A stretch of DNA of 44,723 nucleotides, taken from a virus. Every line of letters starts with the position of its first letter. The first letter of the stretch is position 1. Shown in pieces: positions 31,139 through 37,083 of the stretch. Location: IMG/VR virus record IMGVR_UViG_3300046536_000016, positions 1 to 44,723 of that record; one strand, written 5' to 3'. The position numbers were made by a program, and so were the translations under genes. Under the pieces are notes generated by a model. The model had not been told where the DNA came from. It searched no databases and saw only the letters and a list, made by a program, of their open reading frames with translations.

Positions 31139-31446
31139 ACGGATTCAACCTGTATCAAGAGGAGGCCCTGAGCTTCCGTATGCCCTCGGCTGGCGAAGTG
31201 TACGCACTGATTGGCCTGACTGGTGAAGTCGGGGAACTAAACAGCTACCTCGCCAAGAGCATCCGTGACGAGTACGGGCCGGATCCCAAGGTAATCAAGA
31301 AGGAACTTGGTGACATCCTGTGGTTCGTTGCTGCTATTGCTGCGGATGCTGGTCTGAGTCTCGGTTCCATCGCTGAGGGGAACATTGAGAAGCTGCAGAG
31401 TCGTAGTGCCCGAGGAGTCATCTCAGGGTCCGGCGACGACCGCTAA
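31135..31446 (+). CDS. MazG-like nucleotide pyrophosphohydrolase
   Basis: A 103-aa protein. AYALIGLTGEVGELNSYLAKSIRDEY, then KELGDILWFVAAIAADAGLSLGSIAEGNIEKLQSR, is the helical MazG core, with acidic residues (Glu in GEVGEL, Asp in ELGDILW) that bind magnesium. These enzymes split (d)NTPs to monophosphates, and in phages may also lower ppGpp. AAGAGAGAAGAGAA before the ATG is a strong ribosome site. The gene lies after the DUF5664 protein, as a nucleotide pool module. Confidence 0.88.
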   Translation: MNGFNLYQEEALSFRMPSAGEVYALIGLTGEVGELNSYLAKSIRDEYGPDPKVIKKELGDILWFVAAIAADAGLSLGSIAEGNIEKLQSRSARGVISGSGDDR

Positions 31447-31583
31447 TGTTCCAGACCGCCTACCTATGGTGGTCCCTTCCCTTCTGGTTCTGTGTCCCCT
31501 CGCCTACCTATGTCGACTACTGGCAGATGGCGTGTGATCACCATAACCAAGGGAACATCATCCCTAACTTTGCAGGCTGCTAA
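31446..31583 (+). CDS. Small aromatic membrane-type protein, 45 aa
   Basis: MFQTAYLWWSLPFWFCVPSP, then TYVDYWQMACDHHNQGNIIP and NFAGC. The first 18 residues are hydrophobic and very rich in Trp and Phe and could insert into a membrane; the end is polar with three cysteines overall. It is joined to both neighbours by TAATG overlaps. Function unknown. Confidence 0.55.
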   Translation: MFQTAYLWWSLPFWFCVPSPTYVDYWQMACDHHNQGNIIPNFAGC

Positions 31584-31759
31584 TGAAAGACAACGAAATC
31601 AAGACACACCTGCTGGTTGAGGTGGAGACCCTGGAAGAACTTAAAGAGAACGCACTGTTCCTTGAGTGCCTCCGTATGGCTGGTGTCGACAACTGGGATG
31701 GCTACAGTTACGCCCACGGACTCTACCGTGAAGCTACCAAACAAGGGAACCTTCAGTGA
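31583..31759 (+). CDS. Small unknown protein, 58 aa
   Basis: MKDNEIKTHLLVEVETLEEL, then KENALFLECLRMAGVDNWDG and YSYAHGLYREATKQGNLQ. Mostly helical and acidic in the first half. It overlaps both neighbours (TAATG before, GTGA after). Function unknown. Confidence 0.6.
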   Translation: MKDNEIKTHLLVEVETLEELKENALFLECLRMAGVDNWDGYSYAHGLYREATKQGNLQ

Positions 31760-31956
31760 CCACCGTAAAGGAACTCAAGGCGTACCTAGAGACACTCCCC
31801 GAGGACACCGAGGTGAACGTGGCGTGCCAATACTCCGGTAGCTACTACAACGGGACCGAGTGGCGCGACATGAACCTGCACCCTTACGAGGGGAACGTCG
31901 AGTACATCGCAGGGACTGAGGTTGCCCCTGGGACTCTTTACCTAGGGGACGCATGA
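31756..31956 (+). CDS. Small unknown protein, 66 aa, GTG start
   Basis: MTTVKELKAYLETLPEDTEV, then NVACQYSGSYYNGTEWRDMN and LHPYEGNVEYIAGTEVAPG. The pattern TVKELKAYLETLPEDTEV is one seen at the start of many small bacterial and phage proteins with a beta-rich remainder. GTG at 31756 overlaps the previous stop. Function unknown. Confidence 0.65.
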   Translation: MTTVKELKAYLETLPEDTEVNVACQYSGSYYNGTEWRDMNLHPYEGNVEYIAGTEVAPGTLYLGDA

Positions 31957-32135
31957 AGATCATAAAGCGCGGGACCATCCCCGACGAACGGGAGTGGAAG
32001 TTCGATTGCACTTGCGGCACGGTCTTCGAATGCCTCCAGAAGGAAGTAAATGTGCGGCACGACCAGCGCGATGGGAGCTATGCGACCTATGCCTGCCCGG
32101 TCTGCGCCCGCGAGTGCTACGGGAGTCGGAAATGA
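31953..32135 (+). CDS. Small zinc-ribbon protein, 60 aa
   Basis: MKIIKRGTIPDEREWKFDCT, then CGTVFECLQKEVNVRHDQRD and YATYACPVCARECYG. Cysteines in FDCTCG and ACPVC would bind one zinc. Such ribbons may bind nucleic acid or host factors. The ATG overlaps the previous stop (GCATGA). Function unknown. Confidence 0.7.
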   Translation: MKIIKRGTIPDEREWKFDCTCGTVFECLQKEVNVRHDQRDGSYATYACPVCARECYGSRK

Positions 32136-32350
32136 AACTCCGAGGCGACCACAACCAATGCCCTCAGTGCCACGAGTACTTCAACAGTACCGCAGCCTTC
32201 CAGAAGCACCGCGTAGGTGAGTATGGGGTCCCTCATGATCCCCGTAGGTGCCTGAAGGTCTCCGAGATGGTGACCAAAGGGATGGCAAAGAACTCCGAGG
32301 GCTGGTGGGTTACCAGTCTTCGCAACCTAATTCAAATGGATCAAGAATGA
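32132..32350 (+). CDS. Small C2H2-type zinc-finger protein, 72 aa
   Basis: MKLRGDHNQCPQCHEYFNST, then AAFQKHRVGEYGVPHDPRRC. CPQCHEYFNSTAAFQKHR matches a C2H2-like finger, and a later cysteine (RRC) may help. The C-terminal half is basic with GWWVTSLRNL. The ATG overlaps the previous stop. Three zinc-binding mini-proteins (31037, 31953, 32132) occur within 1.3 kb. Function unknown. Confidence 0.7.
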   Translation: MKLRGDHNQCPQCHEYFNSTAAFQKHRVGEYGVPHDPRRCLKVSEMVTKGMAKNSEGWWVTSLRNLIQMDQE

Positions 32351-32535
32351 AAGCATTCGCGTTTCTCCTCATCATCGCCCTGTTCGTGACCAATGTCGCC
32401 GCGTACGTAACGAACGCTGTGTACGTCCTCGGACACTTCTCGGCATCCCTCACGCTCGAGACCATCGTGGCACTCGTGGGTATCCTCGCGGTTCCCTTGG
32501 GTGTCTTTCACGGTGTCTATATCTGGATCTCGTAA
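32347..32535 (+). CDS. Two-span membrane protein, 62 aa
   Basis: MKAFAFLLIIALFVTNVAAY, then VTNAVYVLGHFSASLTLETI and VALVGILAVPLGVFHGVYIW. Two hydrophobic spans of about 17-20 residues flank a short loop. It could be a holin-like or inhibitor protein, but it is far from the lysis genes. The ATG overlaps the previous stop and the stop overlaps the next start. No family is recognised. Confidence 0.65.
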   Translation: MKAFAFLLIIALFVTNVAAYVTNAVYVLGHFSASLTLETIVALVGILAVPLGVFHGVYIWIS

Positions 32536-33086
32536 TGAGTAAGAACGACATCACCATGGATACCCTGAGAACCCGAGGTCCCTCGAAGGAGTATGACGAG
32601 GGATACGCGAGGATCTTTGGTACGAAGATCCCGCAAGCCGAGTGCGCACCGCGTGAGGCGCAACCGGTGGGGCCGAGAACAACGCTCAACTATGACGGCA
32701 CTTTTGATACCACGTGCGCTCATTGCGGTGGAAACGGATGCTTTGCTTGTCTTAAAAGCGCAGCCCCTACGCCTGAGCGTGCGGACGCCGACACAGCGGG
32801 GGCGAAGCCTTGGTGGCACGCACTCGCCAAAGCCGCAGACGCTGTCTCAAAGTCCGCCGATGTTTGGCACGGTTTCAGCATTCAAGACGCGAAAGTGTGT
32901 GTTGATGCGTATCTTGCAGCAAGCGCGAGTGAGCGTGCGGACGCCGGGAAGGATGCGGCGCTGACGGATGAGCGAGCAAAGGAAATCGCGCAACAGGTTC
33001 ACGCAGAATGCTCGCGGATTCCGGGTGCGACGTTCTATAACGCAGCGATCAGCGCCATCGAGCAGGCAGTGAAGGAGCGCAAATGA
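32535..33086 (+). CDS. Unknown modular protein with cysteine cluster, 183 aa
   Basis: The N-terminal half has TCAHCGGNGCFACLK (about 61-75), a compact Cys cluster that could bind zinc. The second half has two stretches that look like short repeats of an acidic helical unit (SASERADAGKDAALTDERAK, then AISAIEQAVKERK). The ending VKERK recurs in shape (VKEPK, KEPK) in the next two genes. Codons here are richer in GCG and GAGCG than in the neighbours. It looks like a recently acquired gene of phage or prophage origin, perhaps from Burkholderiales-type phages. Function unknown. Confidence 0.65.
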   Translation: MSKNDITMDTLRTRGPSKEYDEGYARIFGTKIPQAECAPREAQPVGPRTTLNYDGTFDTTCAHCGGNGCFACLKSAAPTPERADADTAGAKPWWHALAKAADAVSKSADVWHGFSIQDAKVCVDAYLAASASERADAGKDAALTDERAKEIAQQVHAECSRIPGATFYNAAISAIEQAVKERK

Positions 33087-33259
33087 GTAGCCAATGCAAG
33101 CCGGGTGGATGCTCGGCGATCGGATGCGAAGGCGGGTTCTACTGCTTCAATGCGGACGGCACGCCGAAGCCCGATCTGACGCCAGAGCAGCAAGAACAGC
33201 TAGGCGCTGCGCTTGCGCACTACTGCAAGCCTGAGAAGGCAGTGAAGGAGCCGAAATGA
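33083..33259 (+). CDS. Small cysteine-rich protein, 58 aa
   Basis: MSSQCKPGGCSAIGCEGGFY, then CFNADGTPKPDLTPEQQEQL and a helix GAALAHYCKPEKAVKEPK. Five cysteines lie in the first 21 residues and a sixth near the end. It starts on the last bases of the previous gene, whose final codons contain the AAGGAG ribosome site. Function unknown. Confidence 0.6.
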   Translation: MSSQCKPGGCSAIGCEGGFYCFNADGTPKPDLTPEQQEQLGAALAHYCKPEKAVKEPK

Positions 33260-33393
33260 ACGACGAACTCCTGATAGCAGTAAGAAACCTGATCCAGGCA
33301 GCAGATGCCTATCTGGTGGGATACGACGAACCGTCTGACTTGCGCGCAAAGATCGACGCCGCAAGCCTAGCCGCGAACAAGGAGCCGAAGTAA
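33256..33393 (+). CDS. Small helical protein, 45 aa
   Basis: MNDELLIAVRNLIQAADAYL, then VGYDEPSDLRAKIDAASLAA and NKEPK. A short amphipathic helical protein. It is the last gene before a strong terminator at 33399 and overlaps the end of the previous gene, whose AAGGAG serves as its ribosome site. Function unknown. Confidence 0.6.
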   Translation: MNDELLIAVRNLIQAADAYLVGYDEPSDLRAKIDAASLAANKEPK

Positions 33394-33398
33394 GTATT

Positions 33399-33428
33399 AC
33401 CCCTACCCTCACAAGGTGGGGGTTTTTT
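33399..33428 (+). terminator. Intrinsic terminator closing the replication block
   Basis: ACCCCTACC (33399-33407) pairs with GGTGGGGGT (33415-33423) through a seven-base loop, with one G-T pair, followed by T6. It ends the rightward run that started after the RNA polymerase gene. Confidence 0.85.
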
Positions 33429-33439
33429 CGTCAAAATAC

Positions 33440-33468
33440 TTGCACAAACCTACATAACGCATTATTAT
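33440..33468 (+). promoter_or_regulatory. Sigma70-like promoter for integrase 1
   Basis: TTGCAC at 33440, a 17-base spacer and TATTAT at 33463. It lies 11 bases after the terminator and 40 bases before the integrase ATG. Confidence 0.7.
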
Positions 33469-33507
33469 CCTACCTATACCAACGCACCACCGACACGGGA
33501 GACCAGC

Positions 33508-34296
33508 ATGAAAGCCCCTACGACCCTCAAGGAACTCCTGCAGATCGCCAAGAAGCCCCTGTGGCTCGGCAAGGCTTACTGCAGCACGGCCATCACGAAT
33601 GTGGAGGCTTTCATCACCTGTGTCGGTGACCTCCCGCTCAAAGACGTGAAGACGATCCATATCGATGCCTTCGTCGACTCGATGGAAGGTGTTCTGAAGG
33701 ACAGCACGATCAACCGCAAGTTGACCAACGTCCACTCGGTTCTGAAGTACGCCATGGACCGTGACTGGATCAACAAGATGCCCAAGGTCACCTGGAAGTC
33801 CGAGGATAACTCGAGGGTCCGTTGGATCTCTGAGAAGGAAGAAGAGACCATGCTGACCCTTCTGGAATCCTGGGGAGAGCACGAGATCGCAAGGTTCATT
33901 ACGGTCCTCTTGGACACAGGGATGCGCCGTGGTGAGCTACTGAACCTCAAGGAGAAGGACGTGGACGGAGACTGGATCCGCCTGTGGGTGTCCAAGACAA
34001 AGGGCGCAAGGTCGATCCCGCTGTCCGAGCGTGCCAAGGCTTGCCTTACAAAAGGTATGTTTGATGTCAACCTCGGACACCTCAGATCCGTTTGGAGTCG
34101 TCTGAAGGATTCCATGGGTCTCCAAGGTGATGCAGATTTTGTCCTGCATACCCTGCGGCACACTGCTGCTACTAGGACCCTGGCGAAGACGAAGAACGTG
34201 GTGGTCGTACAGAAGCTGTTGGGTCACAAGAACGTTAAGACCACGCTCCGGTACGCCCATTTGTCCGATGATGAGTTGTTGGCAGCCGTAAGGTAA
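33508..34296 (+). CDS. Tyrosine recombinase (integrase 1)
   Basis: A 262-aa enzyme. The N-terminal part is a core-binding, helical SAM-like domain (AITNVEAFITCVG, then STINRKLTNVHSVLKYAM). The catalytic set is complete: Arg140 in DTGMRRGELL, a Lys in SKTKGARSI, His214 and Arg217 in LHTLRHT, His240 in LLGHKNV and Tyr249 in LRYAHL. It is short compared with lambda-type integrases and lacks an arm-binding domain, as in Xer-like and other small recombinases. It has its own promoter, set apart by a terminator. Its DNA target is unknown. Confidence 0.93.
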   Translation: MKAPTTLKELLQIAKKPLWLGKAYCSTAITNVEAFITCVGDLPLKDVKTIHIDAFVDSMEGVLKDSTINRKLTNVHSVLKYAMDRDWINKMPKVTWKSEDNSRVRWISEKEEETMLTLLESWGEHEIARFITVLLDTGMRRGELLNLKEKDVDGDWIRLWVSKTKGARSIPLSERAKACLTKGMFDVNLGHLRSVWSRLKDSMGLQGDADFVLHTLRHTAATRTLAKTKNVVVVQKLLGHKNVKTTLRYAHLSDDELLAAVR

Positions 34297-34428
34297 CGCT
34301 TACTTTATTCATACGAAACGTAGACAAAAATACAACTGTGTTACAAAAAGATTCGTAGGGAATGCCCCTTACAGTCGTATGATTTGATCTCTCCTTTTTG
34401 AAACAACTTGTAACGGACCTTGCTAAGA
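34297..34428. other. Noncoding stretch after integrase 1, possible attachment site
   Basis: An AT-rich 132-bp stretch. CATACGA (34310-34316) and TCGTATG (34375-34381) form an inverted pair around CGTAGGGAATGCCCC. Integrase genes often lie beside their attachment site, so this is one candidate, with no direct proof. Confidence 0.25.
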
Positions 34429-34614
34429 ATGACAACTATTCTCACCGCCCAATTCGCAGTTGGTGGTTCGCTGGTCCTCTCGGGAACTCTCGAGAGCGGC
34501 TACGAGATCTTAGGCTCTGGCGTTGCCCCTATTCACTACCTGTCCATCGAGGATGCGATGGAAGATTTCGGAAGCTATGTGGTCGCACGTACACAGGACG
34601 CACAGGCACATTAA
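34429..34614 (+). CDS. Small unknown protein, 61 aa
   Basis: MTTILTAQFAVGGSLVLSGT, then LESGYEILGSGVAPIHYLSI and EDAMEDFGSYVVARTQDAQA. It has a beta-rich first half and one helix. CGGACC lies upstream and the spacing is loose, so the start is unsure. It sits between the two integrases and could be a regulator of either, but nothing in the sequence shows this. Confidence 0.5.
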   Translation: MTTILTAQFAVGGSLVLSGTLESGYEILGSGVAPIHYLSIEDAMEDFGSYVVARTQDAQAH

Positions 34615-34621
34615 GAAACTG

Positions 34622-34650
34622 TTGCAGGTTATTAAACAAACTTGTACAGT
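34622..34650 (+). promoter_or_regulatory. Sigma70-like promoter
   Basis: TTGCAG at 34622, a 17-base spacer and TACAGT at 34645. It lies about 55 bases before the gene at 34706. Confidence 0.55.
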
Positions 34651-34705
34651 GCAGTGAAGGTTAAGAAAAACCACACCACTTAGACCACTTACAGGGGCGT
34701 ACCAA

Positions 34706-34999
34706 ATGGCAACGAAGACTGCAGAACAACAACTTGCTGATGCCTTGGCAGAGATCCAGAAGTTGAAAGATGCAGCCCGGGAAGAAGCAGCTAGGAAGGC
34801 ACGGTACCCCTGGGAGAACCCTGAGACCGTGCAGGAACAGCAGCGCATGAGCTACAACCTGAAGATCGAGCCAGAGCTATATCTGAAGATCAAGTGGCTC
34901 ATGGAGAACAAGGGCGGCATACGGTCCATGCAGGTGTTCTTCGACCGAGCGGGGAACGAACTGGCTGATAAGTACCTTAAGGAACTTGGGGCAATCTAA
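34706..34999 (+). CDS. Coiled-coil protein with ribbon-helix-helix-like C-terminus, 97 aa
   Basis: Residues 1-40 are a coiled coil (AEQQLADALAEIQKLKDAAR, then EEAARKAR). Residues 49-95 have a strand and two helices: MSYNLKIEPELYLKIKWLM, then GIRSMQVFFDRAGNELADKYL, resembling an Arc/MetJ-type DNA-binding fold. With its own promoter and a place just before integrase 2 it could be a transcription factor or an excision factor. The sequence does not allow a choice between these. Confidence 0.6.
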   Translation: MATKTAEQQLADALAEIQKLKDAAREEAARKARYPWENPETVQEQQRMSYNLKIEPELYLKIKWLMENKGGIRSMQVFFDRAGNELADKYLKELGAI

Positions 35000-35001
35000 G
35001 A

Positions 35002-35171
35002 GACTTAAGTACCACCATGACGGCACACTTCCGGATACACCTTGGGTAACCCCATAGGTAACACCGGCCCGCCCTGATGGTGCTTAAGTCCTTGATTCTA
35101 AAGAGTCTCTGGTACGGTTGGACGCATCTCCTGGGCACCAAGGAAACACCGAAAAAGCCTTTAGAATCAAG
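35002..35171. repeat. Nested inverted repeats upstream of integrase 2, possible attP region
   Basis: In the outer pair GACTTAAG (35002-35009) matches CTTAAGTC (35083-35090), with ACCAT (35014-35018) matching ATGGT (35077-35081). In the inner pair CTTGATTCTAAAG (35091-35103) is exactly complementary to CTTTAGAATCAAG (35159-35171). The 235-bp noncoding interval before integrase 2 (35000-35234) holds these elements and no gene. Confidence 0.6.
35086..35108 (+). promoter_or_regulatory. Candidate phage RNA polymerase promoter, rightward
   Basis: TTAAGTCCTTGATTCTAAAG, predicted start G35103. It shares AAGTnCTTGATTCTAAAG with the copy at 12813. It points to integrase 2, with the ATG 132 bases downstream. 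Confidence 0.4.
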
Positions 35172-35176
35172 CCCAG
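35154..35176 (-). promoter_or_regulatory. Candidate phage RNA polymerase promoter, leftward
   Basis: On the minus strand it reads GGGCTTGATTCTAAAGG, predicted start 35159. It faces the copy at 35086, so it would run antisense to the gene at 34706. It may instead be part of an inverted binding site. Confidence 0.3.
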
Positions 35177-35234
35177 TAAGCCGCTCCGGTCGACCAGAGG
35201 TACCACTGAAGGTCCCCCCGGAGGTCCCTCTGAG

Positions 35235-36506
35235 ATGCGCACCGTGTCTATACCCTACCTCTTTCAGAAGCCGGGTTCAGATGTCTTCTACTACCGGCGC
35301 AAGGTTCCCCTGGCTCTTCGAGAGAAGATCGGGAAGGAACATATTCTGCAGTCACTTCAGACCACCGATCCTCGTGTCGCTCAACAGCGGCTGTCTAAGC
35401 TCGTCAAGCAGACGGAGATCCTCTGGTCACACCTAGGTAACCCCAGTCGCTCAGGGAACCTCAAGATCGCCCTGCAGTACCTCAAGGAGATCGACCTGGA
35501 TCCCGTGGTACCCGAGGAGGCCGCAGTGTGGGCGTGGGAGGATCAGCTTCAGGAGCAGTTTGGTGATGGTCCCCTCCCTGAGCCTCAGAAGACCGCCCTA
35601 GAGGTTGTGCAAGGTACCCGAGCGTTCACCCTGCAGGATTCCCTCGACCAGTACAAGGAAGCACGGCCCAATGGCATCGAAAGAGCCGAGAGGGCCTATA
35701 GGTATCTCAGGGAATACCTGGGGAGCGATAGGGAACTGAACAAGATTCGTCGTACGGAAGTGAACGGGTTCGTCCAGTTCCTTTTGGACAAGGACATGAG
35801 CACCACATCGGTGCAGAGGTACCTTGCGCCTCTAAAGGCATCCTTCAGTCGAGCCATCCGGGAGAATGAATTGAACCTCGAGAATGTCTGGTCACGCGTA
35901 GAGATCCCTGAGTACGGGAAGGATGTTCAGAAGCGAGAAGTGTTCACGGTCGCTGAACGCAAGCTACTCCTGAAGGCTATCGATGAGCACGGCCCTGACA
36001 CCCTCAGGTCGATCTTGGAAGTGATCACGGAGACTGGTGCGAGACTGGCTGAGATAGTCGGATTGTCCAAGGATGACCTAAGGCTCTACGAACCGATACC
36101 TTACATCCAGCTTAAGGAACACCCTTGGAGAACCCTGAAGACTCCCGGGAGCACCCGTAGGATTCCCCTGTCCGATAGGGCACGGAGGTCTCTGTGTGAC
36201 GCTGTGAGCCGCTCGCACGATGCTGTCCTTGTCTACCCGCAGTACTGTACATACGAGGGGTGCAATGCGGACTCAGCCAGTGCAGCGGCAGTCAAGTGGA
36301 TCCGAAGTCGTGAGGGTCTCAAGGGATCCAAGCTCGGGGTCCACAGTCTCCGACACGGTATGAAGGATCTGCTGAGAAGCGTGAAGTGTCCCATGGAAGC
36401 TGCGGACCAGATCATCGGACATTCGACTCCGGGCATGGGAGCAAACTACGGCGAAGGGTATTCGCTGGAAGTCCTGTATGAGTATGTAGTGGCTGCTACA
36501 AAGTAA
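35235..36506 (+). CDS. Tyrosine recombinase (integrase 2) with DUF6538-like N-terminus
   Basis: A 423-aa enzyme. The N-terminus PYLFQKPGSDVFYYRRKVPLALREKIG is the DUF6538-like start of many integrases, followed by a SAM-like core-binding domain (about 140-225). The catalytic residues are Arg270 in ETGARLAEIV, His370 and Arg373 in VHSLRHGM, His396 in IIGHSTPGM and Tyr405 in ANYGEG. A candidate Lys lies near LKTPGSTRR. ATG 35235 is taken as the start because homology-like sequence begins there, although an upstream frame opens at 35118. It ends in a bidirectional terminator. Two different integrases in one phage of this type are unusual. Confidence 0.92.
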   Translation: MRTVSIPYLFQKPGSDVFYYRRKVPLALREKIGKEHILQSLQTTDPRVAQQRLSKLVKQTEILWSHLGNPSRSGNLKIALQYLKEIDLDPVVPEEAAVWAWEDQLQEQFGDGPLPEPQKTALEVVQGTRAFTLQDSLDQYKEARPNGIERAERAYRYLREYLGSDRELNKIRRTEVNGFVQFLLDKDMSTTSVQRYLAPLKASFSRAIRENELNLENVWSRVEIPEYGKDVQKREVFTVAERKLLLKAIDEHGPDTLRSILEVITETGARLAEIVGLSKDDLRLYEPIPYIQLKEHPWRTLKTPGSTRRIPLSDRARRSLCDAVSRSHDAVLVYPQYCTYEGCNADSASAAAVKWIRSREGLKGSKLGVHSLRHGMKDLLRSVKCPMEAADQIIGHSTPGMGANYGEGYSLEVLYEYVVAATK

Positions 36507-36508
36507 CG

Positions 36509-36557
36509 AAAAAGACCCCTCAGGGAACCCATAACGGGAACCTTGAGGGGTCTTTTT
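36509..36557. terminator. Bidirectional terminator between integrase 2 and the late operon end
   Basis: AAAAAGACCCCTCA (36509-36522) pairs with TGAGGGGTCTTTTT (36544-36557), a 14-bp perfect stem with A5 on one side and T5 on the other. It works on both strands and separates convergent transcripts. Confidence 0.93.
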
Positions 36558-36565
36558 GTTTCGTA

Positions 36566-36889
36566 TTACAGATAACTAACAGCCAGCACTTGGCCCGTGC
36601 CAGGGACGATGACGAGTCCTTTGTCGAACGGGAAGTTAAGGGACACCGAGGCGCCCAAGGTATTCGGGACCGCAGCAATCTGGTTGGCAACTGCAGCCGC
36701 ACCTGTCGTGGCAGCATCGTTGACCGTGCCCACAGTGGTACCCGCTACAATCGTCGTGAGTGTCCCAACACGGCCAGGGCCTACCTTGATCAACTTGGCA
36801 CCACTGGTGATATTGAATGCAGCAACCTCGCCCGTGACCGGGATGACCTTCTCGATGTTGGCACCCATGACCGTCATTGTCTTAGCCAT
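36566..36889 (-). CDS. Small virion-like protein, 107 aa
   Basis: MAKTMTVMGANIEKVIPVTG, then EVAAFNITSGAKLIKVGPGR, then VGTLTTIVAGTTVGTVNDAA and NQIAAVPNTLGASVSLNFPF. This Gly, Val and Thr rich pattern of short strands suggests a small all-beta protein, such as a decoration or fibre-type virion protein. It is the last gene before the terminator of the late operon, after the lysis genes. No family is recognised. Confidence 0.65.
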   Translation of the reverse strand: MAKTMTVMGANIEKVIPVTGEVAAFNITSGAKLIKVGPGRVGTLTTIVAGTTVGTVNDAATTGAAAVANQIAAVPNTLGASVSLNFPFDKGLVIVPGTGQVLAVSYL

Positions 36890-36897
36890 GAGGGTCC

Positions 36898-37074
36898 TTA
36901 CTTGGTCGACTGTTCAGCACGGACCACAGCAGCGACAGCCGCAATGGCTGCACCGATCTGCGTAGCTGCGCCGCCAACGTCACCATGCAGGCCCAACGAG
37001 GGAGCCGCAAGTTGTGCAAGGACGGCGAGGCCAGCCCACGTCGAAGGTTCTTTGAGTCGTGCAAGAAAATCCAT
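36898..37074 (-). CDS. Small hydrophobic protein, 58 aa, putative holin
   Basis: MDFLARLKEPSTWAGLAVLA, then QLAAPSLGLHGDVGGAATQI and GAAIAAVAAVVRAEQSTK. Two hydrophobic spans (STWAGLAVLAQLAAPSLG, and GAAIAAVAAVV) are separated by a Gly-rich turn. The layout of an N-terminal Lys-Glu-Pro-Ser-Thr-Trp segment followed by such spans is typical of small phage holins. AAGG lies before the ATG. It lies in the lysis block and would make a hole in the inner membrane. Two holin candidates stand next to each other here. Confidence 0.65.
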   Translation of the reverse strand: MDFLARLKEPSTWAGLAVLAQLAAPSLGLHGDVGGAATQIGAAIAAVAAVVRAEQSTK

Positions 37075-37083
37075 GGTATTACC

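Noticed and set aside
33508-34296. XerCD-dif-like or plasmid-type role for integrase 1
   Set aside because: The size would allow it, but I saw no convincing dif-like 28-bp site in the flanks, so integrase remains the simple call.
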